64,000 nucleotides of DNA, taken from assembly GCF_026151205.1 (NCBI RefSeq), contig NC_087076.1, forward strand, positions 21,694,828 through 21,758,827, given 5' to 3'. Source of the DNA: Bolinopsis microptera (taxonomy: Eukaryota; Ctenophora; Tentaculata; Lobata; Bolinopsidae). The position numbers were made by a program, and so were the translations under genes. The notes beneath the pieces were generated by a model. That model saw nothing but the letters and a program-made list of their open reading frames with translations, was not told the origin of the DNA and did no database searches. How positions within the stretch are numbered: the stretch's first letter is position 1; every line of letters starts with the position of its first letter. Positions 1-12,231 of this stretch are shown here, in pieces.

Positions 1-3000
1 AGAGCGAGTGAAGGGAGAGATGTTGCAGCAGTACCACTCATGGTCCATATGTACAGAAGAGCGAGTGAAGGGAGAGATGTTGCCGCAGTACCACTCATGG
101 CCCACATGCAGAGAAGAGCGAGTGAAGGGAGAGATGTTGCAGCAGTACCACTCATGGTCCATATGTAGAGAAGAGCGAGTGAAGGGAGAGATGTTGCAGC
201 AGTACCACTCATGGTTCACATGCAGAGAAGAGCGAGTGAAGGGAGAGATGTTGCAGCAGTACCACTCATGGTCCATATGTAGAGAAGAGCGAGTGAAGGG
301 AGAGATGTTGCAGCAGTACCACTCATGGTCCATATGTAGAGAAGAGCGAGTGAAGGGAGAGATGTTGCAGCAGTACCACTCATGGTCCACATGCACAGAA
401 GAGCGAGTGAAGGGAGAGATGTTGCAGCAGTACCACTCATGGTCCACATGCACAGAAGAGCGAGTGAAGGGAGAGATGTTGCAGCAGTACCACTCATGGT
501 CCACATGCACAGAAGAGCGAGTGAAGGGAGAGATGTTGCAGCAGTACCACTCATGGCCCACATGCACAGAAGAGCGAGTGAAGGGAGAGATGTTGCAGCA
601 GTACCACTCATGGTCCACATGCAGAGAAGAGCGAGTGAAGGGAGAGATGTTGCAGCAGTACCACTCATGACCCACATGCAGAGAAGAGCGAGTGAAGGGA
701 GAGATGTTGCAGCAGTACCACTCATGGCCCACAGGCAGAGAAGAGCGAGTGAAGGGAGAGATGTTGCAGCAGTACCACTCATGGCCCACATGCAGAGAAG
801 AGCGAGTGAAGGGAGAGATGTTGCAGCAGTACCACTCATGGCCCACATGCAGAGAAGAGCGAGTGAAGGGAGAGATGTTGCAGCAGTACCACTCATGGTC
901 CACATGCAGAGAAGAGCGAGTGAAGGGAGAGATGTTGCAGCAGTACCACTCATGGTTCACATGCAGAGAAGAGCGAGTGAAGGGAGAGATGTTGCAGCAG
1001 TACCACTCATGGTTCACATGCAGAGAAGAGCGAGTGAAGGGAGCGATGTTGCAGCAGCACCACTCATGGCCCACATGCAGAGAAGAGCGAGTGAAGGGAG
1101 AGATGTTGCAGCAGTACCACTCATGGCCCACATGCAGAGAAGAGCGAGTGAAGGGAGAGATGTTGCAGCAGTACCACTCATGGCCCACATGAAGAGAAGA
1201 GCGAGTGAAGGGAGAGATGTTGCAGCAGTACCACTCATGGCCCACATGAAGAGAAGAGCGAGTGAAGGGAGAGATGTTGCAGCAGTACCACTCATGGCCC
1301 ACATGAAGAGAAGAGCGAGTGAAGGGAGAGATGTTGCAGCAGTACCACTCATGGCCCACATGAAGAGAAGAGCGAGTGAAGGGAGAGATGTTGCAGCAGT
1401 ACCACTCATGGCCCACATGAAGAGAAGAGCGAGTGAAGGGAGAGATGTTGCAGCAGTACCACTCATGGCCCACATGAAGAGAAGAGCGAGTGAAGGGAGA
1501 GATGTTGCAGCAGTACCACTCATGGCCCACATGCACAGAAGAGCGAGTGAAGGGAGAGATGTTGCAGCAGTACCACTCATGGCCCACATGCAGAGAAGAG
1601 CGAGTGAAGGGAGAGATGTTGCAGCAGCACCACTCATGGTCCACATGCAGAGAAGAGCGAGTGAAGGGAGAGATGTTGCAGCAGTACCACTCATGGCCCA
1701 TATGTAGAGAAGAGCGAGTGAAGGGAGATATGTTACAGCAGTACCACTCATGGCCCACATGCAGAGAAGAGCGAGTGAAGGGAGAGATGTTGCAGCAGTA
1801 CCACTCATGGCCCACATGTACAGAAGAGCGAGTGAAGGGAGATATGTTGCAGCAGTACCACTCATGGTCCACATGCAGAGAAGAGCGATTGAAGGGAGAG
1901 ATGTTGCAGCAGTACTACTCATGGCCCACATGCAGAGAAGAGCGAGTGAAGGGAGAGATGTTGCAGCAGTACCACTCATGGCCCACATGCAGAGAAGAGC
2001 GAGTGAAGAGAGAGATGTTGCAGCAGCACCACTCATGGCCCAGAGGCAGAGAAGAGCGAGTGAAGGGAGAGATGTTGCAGCAGTACCACTCATGGCCCAC
2101 ATGCAGAGAAGAGCGAGTGAAGGGAGAGATGTTGCAGCAGTACCACTCATGGCCCACATGCAGAGAAGAGCGAGTGAAGGGAGAGATGTTGCAGCAGTAC
2201 CACTCATGGTCCACATGCAGAGAAGAGCGAGTGAAGGGAGAGATGTTGCAGCAGTACCACTCATGGCCCACATGCAGAGAAGAGCGAGTGAAGGGAGAGA
2301 TGTTGCAGCAGTACCACTCATGGCCCACATGCACAGAAGAGCGAGTGAAGGGAGAGATGTTGCAGCAGTACCACTCATGGTCCACATGCAGAGAAGAGCG
2401 ATTGAAGGGAGAGATGTTGCAGCAGTACTACTCATGGCCCACATGCAGAGAAGAGCGAGTGAAGGGAGAGATGTTGCAGCAGTACCACTCATGGCCCACA
2501 TGCAGAGAAGAGCGAGTGAAGGGAGAGATGTTGCAGCAGTACCACTCATGGCCCACATGCAGAGAAGAGCGAGTGAAGGGAGAGATGTTGCAGCAGTACC
2601 ACTCATGGTCCACATGCAGAGAAGAGCGAGTGAAGGGAGAGATGTTGCAGCAGTACCACTCATGGCCCACATGCAGAGAAGAGCGAGTAAAGGGAGAGAT
2701 GTTGCAGCAGCACCACTCATGGCCCACATGCAGAGAAGAGCGAGTGAAGGGAGAGATGTTGCAGCAGTACCACTCATGGCCCACATGTAGAGAAGAGCGA
2801 GTGAAGGGAGAGATGTTGCAGCAGCACCACTCATGGCCCACATGCAGAGAAGAGCGAGTGAAGGGAGAGATGTTGCAACAGTACCACTCATGGCCCACAT
2901 GCAGAGAAGAGCGAGTGAAGGGAGATATGTTGCAGCAGCACCACTCATGGCCCAGAGGCAGAGAAGAGCGAGTGAAGGGAGGGATGTTGCAGCAGTACCA

Positions 3001-6000
3001 CTCATGGTCCACATGCAGAGAAGAGCGAGTGAAGGGAGAGATGTTGCAGCAGTACCACTCATGGTCCACATGCAGAGAAGAGCGAGTGAAGGGAGATATG
3101 TTGCAGCAGTACCACTCATGGCCCACATGCAGAGAAGAGCGAGTAAAGGGAGAGATGTTGCAGCAGCACCACTCATGGCCCACATGCAGAGAAGAGCGAG
3201 TGAAGGGAGAGATGTTGCAGCAGTACCACTCATGGCCCACATGTAGAGAAGAGCGAGTGAAGGGAGAGATGTTGCAGCAGCACCACTCATGGCCCACATG
3301 CAGAGAAGAGCGAGTGAAGGGAGAGATGTTGCAACAGTACCACTCATGGTCCACATGCAGAGAAGAGCGAGTGAAGGGAGATATGTTGCAGCAGCACCAC
3401 TCATGGCCCAGAGGCAGAGAAGAGCGAGTGAAGGGAGGGATGTTGCAGCAGTACCACTCATGGCCCACATGCAGAGAAGAGCGAGTGAAGGGAGAGATGT
3501 TGCAGCAGTACCACTCATGGTCCACATGCAGAGAAGAGCGAGTGAAGGGAGAGATGTTGCAGCAGTACCACTCATGGCCCACATGCAGAGAAGAGCGAGT
3601 GAAGGGAGAGATGTTGCAGCAGTACCACTCATGGTCCACATGCAGAGAAGAGCGAGTGAAGGGAGAGATGTTGCAGCAGTACCACTCATGGCCCACATGC
3701 AGAGAAGAGCGAGTGAAGGGAGAGATGTTGCAGCAGTACCACTCATGGCCCACATGCAGAGAAGAGCGAGTGAAGGGAGAGATGTTGCAGCAGTACCACT
3801 CATGGTCCATATGTAGAGAAGAGCGAGTGAAGGGAGAGATGTTGCAGCAGTACCACTCATGGCCCACATGCAGAGAAGAGCGAGTGAAGGGAGAGATGTT
3901 GCAGCAGTACCACTCATGGCCCACATGTACAGAAGAGCGAGTGAAGGGAGAGATGTTGCAGCAGTACTACTCATGGCCCACATGCAGAGAAGAGCGAGTG
4001 AAGGGAGAGATGTTGCAGCAGTACCACTCATGGCCCACATGTACAGAAGAGCGAGTGAAGGGAGAGATGTTGCAGCAGTACCACTCATGGCCCACATGCA
4101 GAGAAGAGCGAGTGAAGGGAGAGATGTTGCAGCAGTACCACTCATGGCCCACATGCAGAGAAGAGCGAGTGAAGGGAGAGATGTTGCAGCAGTACCACTC
4201 ATGGTCCATATGTACAGAAGAGCGAGTGAAGGGAGAGATGTTGCAGCAGTACCACTCATGGCCCACATGCAGAGAAGAGCGAGTGAAGGGAGAGATGTTG
4301 CAGCAGTACCACTCATGGCCCACATGCAGAGAAGAGCGAGTGAAGGGAGAGATGTTGCAGCAGTACCACTCATGGCCCACATGCAGAGAAGAGCGAGTGA
4401 AGGGAGAGATGTTGCAGCAGTACCACTCATGGCCCACATGCAGAGAAGAGCGAGTGAAGGGAGAGATGTTGCAGCAGTACCACTCATGGCCCACATGCAG
4501 AGAAGAGCGAGTGAAGGGAGAGATGTTGCAGCAGTACCACTCATGGCCCACATGCAGAGAAGAGCGAGTGAAGGGAGAGATGTTGCAGCAGCACCACTCA
4601 TGGCCCACATGCAGAGAAGAGCGAGTGAAGAGAGAGATGTTGCAGCAGTACCACTCATGGCCCACATGCAGAGAAGAGCGAGTGAAGAGAGAGATGTTGC
4701 AGCAGTACCACTCATGGCCCACATGCAGAGAAGAGCGAGTGAAGAGAGAGATGTTGCAGCAGTACCACTCATGGCCCACATGCAGAGAAGAGCGAGTGAA
4801 GGGAGAGATGTTGCAGCAGTACCACTCATGGCCCACATGCAGAGAAGAGCGAGTGAAGGGAGAGATGTTGCAGCAGTACCACTCATGGCCCACATGTACA
4901 GAAGAGCGAGTGAAGGGAGAGATGTTGCAGCAGTACCACTCATGGCCCACATGTACAGAAGAGCGAGTGAAGGGAGCGATGTTGCAGCAGTACCACTCAT
5001 GGTCCATATGTAGAGAAGAGCGAGTGAAGGGAGAGATGTTGCAGCAGTACCACTCATGGCCCACATGCAGAGAAGAGCGAGTGAAAGGAGAGATGTTGCA
5101 GCAGTACCACTCATGGTCCATATGTAGAGAAGAGCGAGTGAAGGGAGCGATGTTGCAGCAGTACCACTCATGGCCCACAGGCAGAGAAGAACGAGTGAAG
5201 GGAGAGATGTTGCAGCAGTACCACTCATGGCCCACAGGCAGAGAAGAGCGAGTGAAGGGAGAGATGTTGCAGCAGTACCACTCATGGCCCACATGCAGAG
5301 AAGAGCGAGTGAAGGGAGAGATGTTGCAGCAGTACCACTCATGGCCCACAGGCAGAGAAGAGCGAGTGAAGGGAGAGATGTTGCAGCAGTACCACTCATG
5401 GCCCACATGCAGAGAAGAGCGAGTGAAAGGAGAGATGTTGCAGCAGTACCACTCATGGTCCATATGTAGAGAAGAGCGAGTGAAGGGAGAGATGTTGCAG
5501 CAGTACCACTCATGGCCCACATGCAGAGAAGAGCGAGTGAAGGGAGAGATGTTGCAGCAGTACCACTCATGGCCCACAGGCAGAGAAGAGCGAGTGAAGG
5601 GAGAGATGTTGCAGCAGTACCACTCATGGCCCACATGCAGAGAAGAGCGAGTGAAAGGAGAGATGTTGCAGCAGTACCACTCATGGTCCATATGTAGAGA
5701 AGAGCGAGTGAAGGGAGAGATGTTGCAGCAGTACCACTCATGGCCCACATGCAGAGAAGAGCGAGTGAAGGGAGAGATGTTGCAGCAGTACCACTCATGG
5801 CCCACATGCAGAGAAGAGCGAGTGAAGGGAGAGATGTTGCAGCAGTACCACTCATGGTCCATATGTACAGAAGAGCGAGTGAAGGGAGAGATGTTGCAGC
5901 AGTACCACTCATGGCCCACATGCAGAGAAGAGCGAGTGAAGGGAGAGATGTTGCAGCAGTACCACTCATGGCCCACATGCAGAGAAGAGCGAGTGAAGGG

Positions 6001-7860
6001 AGAGATGTTGCAGCAGTACCACTCATGGCCCACATGCAGAGAAGAGCGAGTGAAGGGAGAGATGTTGCAGCAGTACCACTCATGGCCCACATGCAGAGAA
6101 GAGCGAGTGAAGGGAGAGATGTTGCAGCAGTACCACTCATGGCCCACATGCAGAGAAGAGCGAGTGAAGGGAGAGATGTTGCAGCAGTACCACTCATGGC
6201 CCACATGCAGAGAAGAGCGAGTGAAGGGAGAGATGTTGCAGCAGCACCACTCATGGCCCACATGCAGAGAAGAGCGAGTGAAGAGAGAGATGTTGCAGCA
6301 GTACCACTCATGGCCCACATGCAGAGAAGAGCGAGTGAAGAGAGAGATGTTGCAGCAGTACCACTCATGGCCCACATGCAGAGAAGAGCGAGTGAAGAGA
6401 GAGATGTTGCAGCAGTACCACTCATGGCCCACATGCAGAGAAGAGCGAGTGAAGGGAGAGATGTTGCAGCAGTACCACTCATGGCCCACATGCAGAGAAG
6501 AGCGAGTGAAGGGAGAGATGTTGCAGCAGTACCACTCATGGCCCACATGTACAGAAGAGCGAGTGAAGGGAGAGATGTTGCAGCAGTACCACTCATGGCC
6601 CACATGTACAGAAGAGCGAGTGAAGGGAGCGATGTTGCAGCAGTACCACTCATGGTCCATATGTAGAGAAGAGCGAGTGAAGGGAGAGATGTTGCAGCAG
6701 TACCACTCATGGCCCACATGCAGAGAAGAGCGAGTGAAAGGAGAGATGTTGCAGCAGTACCACTCATGGTCCATATGTAGAGAAGAGCGAGTGAAGGGAG
6801 CGATGTTGCAGCAGTACCACTCATGGCCCACAGGCAGAGAAGAACGAGTGAAGGGAGAGATGTTGCAGCAGTACCACTCATGGCCCACAGGCAGAGAAGA
6901 GCGAGTGAAGGGAGAGATGTTGCAGCAGTACCACTCATGGCCCACATGCAGAGAAGAGCGAGTGAAGGGAGAGATGTTGCAGCAGTACCACTCATGGCCC
7001 ACAGGCAGAGAAGAGCGAGTGAAGGGAGAGATGTTGCAGCAGTACCACTCATGGCCCACATGCAGAGAAGAGCGAGTGAAAGGAGAGATGTTGCAGCAGT
7101 ACCACTCATGGCCCACAGGCAGAGAAGAGCGAGTGAAGAGAGAGATGTTGCAGCAGTACCACTCATGGCCCACATGCAGAGAAGAGCGAGTGAAGGGAGA
7201 GATGTTGCAGCAGTACCACTCATGGCCCACATGCACAGAAGAGCGAGTGAAGAGAGAGATGTTGCAGCAGTACCACTCATGGCCCACATGCAGAGAAGAG
7301 CGAGTGAAAGGAGAGATGTTGCAGCAGTACCACTCATGGCCCACAGGCAGAGAAGAGCGAGTGAAGGGAGAGATGTTGCAGCAGTACCACTCATGGCCCA
7401 CATGCAGAGAAGAGCGAGTGAAGGGAGAGATGTTGCAGCAGTACCACTCATGGCCCACAGGCAGAGAAGAGCGAGTGAAGGGAGAGATGTTGCAGCAGTA
7501 CCACTCATGGCCCACATGCAGAGAAGAGCGAGTGAAGGGAGAGATGTTGCAGCAGTACCACTCATGGCCCACAGGCAGAGAAGAGCGAGTGAAGGGAGAG
7601 ATGTTGCAGCAGTACCACTCATGGCCCACATGCAGAGAAGAGCGAGTGAAAGGAGAGATGTTGCAGCAGTACCACTCATGGCCCACAGGCAGAGAAGAGC
7701 GAGTGAAGAGAGAGATGTTGCAGCAGTACCACTCATGGCCCACATGCAGAGAAGAGCGAGTGAAGGGAGATATGTTGCAGCAGTACCACTCATGGCCCAC
7801 ATGCAGAGAAGAGCGAGTGAAGGGAGAGATGTTGCAGCAGTACCACTCATGGCCCACATG
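1..7860. repeat. 57-bp minisatellite, about 138 units
   Basis: A head-to-tail array of a 57-bp unit (core gcgagtgaagggagagatgt) runs from the window edge to about 7860. Because 57 is a multiple of 3, each frame is periodic, and two frames per strand stay open over kilobases: a 19-residue plus-strand repeat containing KGEMLQQYHSW, a second one containing RRASEGRDVAAVPLM, and minus-strand repeats containing SGTAATSLPSLALL and HEWYCCNISPFTRSS. Diagnostic variant units recur at offsets of 456 bp (8 units, 2833 against 3289) and 1653 bp (29 units, 5170 against 6823), so blocks were duplicated. The protein-like frames are best explained by periodicity, not selection. The left end lies outside the window. 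Confidence 0.95.
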
Positions 7861-7917
7861 CGCGTCTGCTGAGCTGCCTGACAGTCAACCTTGCAGGTTT
7901 GCTCCGACTGACCACGA

Positions 7918-8208
7918 TCAGTAGTATGTCTTTGCTGTACAAACACACAGACCCATGGTGTGACAAATCAGACCCTCCGTTTTCTTGTTGTGAATATTGA
8001 CTTCCTGGCCTCCGATCTTGAAGGCTGAAATCGCGTAGCCGTAGTAAACGGTGTCCGTTATCTTGGAGATTTATATCTATTGGAGTCTGGTGCAGTGTTT
8101 TGCAGTGGTACAGAATCCGCCCCAATCTGCCTGGTCACTGTAGGAGTATGTACCTTCCGAAGCACAGCTCACCGTGATCACGGCTCCAAGTAGTAGCAGA
8201 AGCTTCAT
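7918..8208 (-). pseudogene. alpha-carbonic anhydrase N-terminal fragment, frameshifted
   Basis: Reading down from an ATG at 8208, the minus strand encodes a signal-peptide-like start (MKLLLLLGAVITVSCAS) followed by YSYSDQADWGGFC, which resembles the start of secreted alpha-carbonic anhydrases. The family hallmark QTPIDIN (usually QSPIDI) lies just downstream but one frame away. The next recognisable stretch, YYGYAISAFKIGGQEVNIHN, lies in a third frame and stops at 7918. Two frameshifts and loss of everything after about 90 codons, including the zinc-binding histidines, make this a pseudogene fragment. It abuts the 57-bp minisatellite, which occupies the place of the missing downstream coding sequence. 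The family assignment rests on short motifs. Confidence 0.55.
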
Positions 8209-8402
8209 TGCTCTAGAACTAAGAGAAATGGGGTTAAAACTTCGATTGAGCTATGTTGCAAAACATGGAAAGTTACAATTGTTCTTATCAGTACCTGGCT
8301 TTGGTTTCTGTTAACCAGAAAATGTCGTTTATCCGCGCTTCATGTACTAGTATATTGTTTGAAAACTGTTAAACAGCGAATAGATGAAATAGACATAAGC
8401 TA

Positions 8403-8480
8403 GGAACCGACCGGATATCCGGCTATATATCCGGATCCGGCCGGATATCCGGCTTCAATATCCGGTTCCGGCTCCGGTTT
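8403..8480. repeat. short CCGGATAT-rich palindromic repeat
   Basis: Repeated ccggatatccgg motifs, self-complementary and GC-rich within an AT-rich background. There is no coding signal. Confidence 0.6.
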
Positions 8481-8486
8481 CAAAAA

Positions 8487-8580
8487 TTTTGTGAGGTGCC
8501 GACTTTGAAAAACCGAAAAAATATTTTCGGCTAATAATGAACAGAGTAGCATGAAATGCGGAAAAAAGTGGTTTTCAGAA
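8487..8580. repeat. dispersed repeat, copy 1 of 2
   Basis: This stretch resembles 10349-10435: both contain a gacttygaaaaccgaaaa core, then a ttttcggctmataatga block, then tagcatgaaa, with an A-rich run after it. Probably two old copies of one interspersed element. Confidence 0.6.
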
Positions 8581-8821
8581 AAACCCCCTGTCCCCCCCCC
8601 CCTTCCTTCACCCCTGTCAAAGCCAATTAAAAAACTGCTTGATCAGACACGACAGTTGCGCCCAATCGATATATTGAAATCCCTCCAATTATAATAAAAG
8701 TAAACTTTATTCAATAAAAAATCGTACGATCATAACGGTGGACGCAAAGCTACGAAGAATTAAGAGTTACCCTAGCACAAACTCACAAAGTGAGTTATCG
8801 AGGATAATATCAGTAAACGAC

Positions 8822-9290
8822 CGGGGGTAGGATTTGGCCGGGGCCGGGGCCGGGAATGTCCAAATTTTGCCGGGGCCGGGAATTGGCCGTTCTGGAATTT
8901 GGCCGGGGCCGGTGCCGGGGCCGGGGCCGTGAATTTAATTAATCCACGGCCAAGTTAGAACTTTTCAGGACTTAGGATCTGAATTTATTTTTACATGACA
9001 ATATAATGTTCGTATCAATTGAATAGTTTAGAAGGTAATTAGATTTCATATATATTTTGGTAAAATAATTTTGTTCAGCTGAAACAGTAAATAAAAGTTG
9101 GCACTCTGGACATCATCCTTTCAAAATTGAAAATCCATTTTAAGATTTATATGAAAGTTTTAGGCCGATTTCGATCAAAAATTCCCGGCCAAATTCCCGG
9201 CAAAAATTGAAAATCGGCCGGGGCCGGGGCCGGGAAGAAATAGCTCCCCCGGCGCCGGGATTTTACGGCGCCGGGAATCCCGGTCGATTA
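8822..9290. repeat. GGGGCC-rich low-complexity patches
   Basis: Two patches (8822-8940 and 9178-9290) of ggccggggccgggaat-type repeats flank about 230 bp of AT-rich sequence. The patches look like the ends of one low-complexity element. The short open frame across the right patch is not a credible gene. Confidence 0.6.
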
Positions 9291-11590
9291 CTGGATAATA
9301 TGCGATTGTTCAGGTATATTATGCATTCTTTAGAGCGGACTAATACTATACAGGGAATACAGTTTCGTCCGAACTTCATTTATATGAAGTTCGGATGATT
9401 TTGCACATTTATTTATAATGTAATTTTACTCCCTCCAAACGTCCAAACCGAATGTCAAGTACAAATTTTTACATCTGAATCTGACATGGCGAATCAGATC
9501 ACGTCACTCATGATTGGGAACCTGTTAATGGCCTGATAAGGTGTGGGAAACGGGCGCAACTGTCTGTAGGCATTTAGAATACACTTGTCCTAAATAACGG
9601 GAGCATTACGTTGGTCGTTGAATCAAGTGATTGGGTTGGCACTAGATCCCCACTATGGGAATCGTGCAGAAAGCCCAATTACGGTATCCTAGCACCCTGT
9701 CACATGATTAGCGATTAGGTAATCATTGATTACCCAATCAAATCTAGAACCTTCTACTATACTACATTCAAATTCGTTGTTTTGCGATTCAATGCGGCAA
9801 AAAAGTGGTAAATAGTGGCTATTCTTTAAAAATTTCAAAGATTGTACTAGCCCAAAATATTGAAAGTGAAAATGTTCAAAAAATGTATTAAAATTAGTTC
9901 ATCATAATTTTTACGTAATTATAAACATTTTTTATCAGAATAAATTTTTTGAAATATTTGAAAAAAATTGACTACGTAATTATTTAATTAATTAATTAAA
10001 CAATTTCTTTATTAAAAAGTTGTAAAAGAAAAAGTCGTTTTTCTTTGTTTTCTATCCACACTGCTTTAAACTGGAATCTTCTAAAAGATATTATAAAGAA
10101 GTTGACTTATTTGCGGAAACTCAATGTGGTAAAAAGGTGGTAAACAAGACGTGGTAATTGTGGATTTTGCTGACGTCAGAAATTTTGGGAACTCTCTGGA
10201 ATGATTCCAGGGACCTGTCCGCGACAAATCGCGCATTTTCCTTTAAATCTGAGGGCCAAATTCGCGTATTTTCCTTCAAATCTGCGGGCCGAATATCGCG
10301 TTTTTTATAGGTATAAGAAAACAATCACATCCACAGTCTTCCGAATGCAGGTGCGGACTTCGAAAACCGAAAATAATTTTTCGGCTCATAATGATCAGGA
10401 TAGCATGAAACATGGAAAAAAATTGTAAATTTTTTCCCCAAAAAATGTTGGAAACCTAAATAAAAAAGTTTACCCTTTTTGGCCCCTTGCCCCCAAAGAG
10501 AAAATATGAAGTACAAGCAGTGTAACTGATCGTAATATGCACATGAAATTACTAAGATAGAAAATCGTAAAAAAGTTACGCTGTCGATGCGTAAATCGGA
10601 AAATCGACGATAAATGTAGGAGTAACTCGAAAAATTTTGAGTTATTTCCGCCACTTAAAAAACATTTGCATGTACAATGTCAACCTTCAATAATTTAGTC
10701 GAGCTTTGAGACTGGAGTGGTAAGAGATTCGTTTTGGTTTAAAAAGAAAGGTTGAACAAATTGAGATAACTGTACAGAACGTGCTCTTATTGGTCTATGA
10801 CAACCATGATCACGTGACCCTATATCTTCCTTTGTATTGGATGGGCACCAGCCACTAGGACCAGAGCAACATTAAATTTGAGATGGGACCTTAATTTTGA
10901 TGATTCTGGGCTAAAGACCATTTCATGGAAGACTTAAGATGCAGAAAATGGACTTTGTAGAATCTGGCCGACGTCCAGACGGGACGCCTCAGTTGAATTA
11001 CCCAATATCTTGGTAATGATGTGTTCATCCAATTGGTAAAATATGACCATTCATGATAGCGGGCCTTTAATTTAGGTTTAATCCTGTGTAATCCTGTCAT
11101 AATGACTTTTACTTGTGTTTGAGACGAAAGTTATTAGTTAATTTAATTTGCTAATGGTTAACGGGGAGCCAGAGGTAGGCAGACAAAATGTAAGAACAAG
11201 GACAAAAATGATAAATAGCCGGACACAAACAATAAATAAAAATTCCTACAAGGAATTTTCGCCAAGATGTAGAGTTTAGAGAAGACTAAATAATTACTGA
11301 CAACAACGAGTTGAGCCATATTACGAACAGCTTCTCCGATGATCCAGCTAAAAAACCGATTTTAAGATTCGGCATTTCCCGCGGTCGAAATGCCGGGAAT
11401 GACAACAATCTAAACCCCTGAATGTACGACTATTCAGCTTATGGGCAGAGGTTGTTTAGTCACGCATATGAAATTAGAATAGAATAAACCAAAGCTAATA
11501 AAGAGAAATGAGTGAATCTAGGTAATTTGATAGATTATTATATTAATGATCCTGCTGTTCCCGACAAGTTTAACATCCTACCTTCTTCAG
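9291..11590. other. intergenic, no gene recognised
   Basis: AT-rich sequence. The only structure seen is a second copy of the dispersed repeat (10349-10435) and a two-copy direct repeat of about 34 bp (about 10230-10300, ttttccttyaaatctgmggg core). I found no exon with good splice sites on either strand. Confidence 0.5.
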
Positions 11591-11659
11591 GAGAAGTTCG
11601 ATGACGATGAGCTGAATGAGATGCTGGAAGATCTGAAAACATTCAAAGATTTCCAGTGA
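11591..11659 (+). CDS. orphan terminal exon, unknown acidic C-terminus
   Basis: A strong acceptor (ccttcttcag) precedes a 23-codon frame that begins EKFDDDELNEMLEDLK and ends KDFQ followed by TGA. The acidic, helix-like composition is protein-like. No partner exon was found upstream within the window, so it may be the last exon of a gene starting further left in the repeat-rich region. Alternatively it could be chance or a relic. The family is not recognised. Confidence 0.35.
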   Translation, partial: EKFDDDELNEMLEDLKTFKDFQ

Positions 11660-12231
11660 ACTTCCCGCCGAAAAGAAGTACTACGTATCACTATCATGAC
11701 GTTATGAACACTTAGCTACCATTGAGTGTCTAAGAATATGTCAGATGTTGAATTTACTGAAAGAGGAAGGAGGTACATGACATATAAGAGTATTTTCTGT
11801 CTGTACTCGAAAAGAACGATTATTTGTTTTTATCTATTTTAATATTTTATGATGATTTATTCTGTGGAATTTGGACAAGACAGATGATGGTTTATTTCAG
11901 ACTATATATTTCCCCCTACCCTCTTCCTTGACTTACAAACATTGAGTCGTGACCGGAATTTCAGTCCGAATTAAGAAGCTAAGTTTTGCTCGAATAATGA
12001 TCAAAATCTTAAACAGTTAAATTGTGCTTCATCAGCTTCAAAACGATATAATAGACTGGTATGCTATTACATATTGTGGAAATTACTGAGTTTATATTAT
12101 ATGCTTCAAACCAGAGCAGAGAGCTTCTCTCTGTAGATGATGGCTTAAGTTTGAAATTCAAGGATATTTTCTTTAATTCGTGATATTCATTTGATATGAA
12201 ATTGATCGTTCTCAAAGGTAGATGTTTGGTA

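Noticed and set aside
1..7860. CRISPR array
   Set aside because: The repeats are contiguous 57-bp tandem units without unique spacers, and the window is clearly eukaryotic.
1014..7946. A giant 2310-codon minus-strand repeat protein and a 2144-codon plus-strand one
   Set aside because: Both arise from a 57-bp unit with no stop in two frames per strand. Overlapping open frames of similar length in different frames point to periodicity and not coding.
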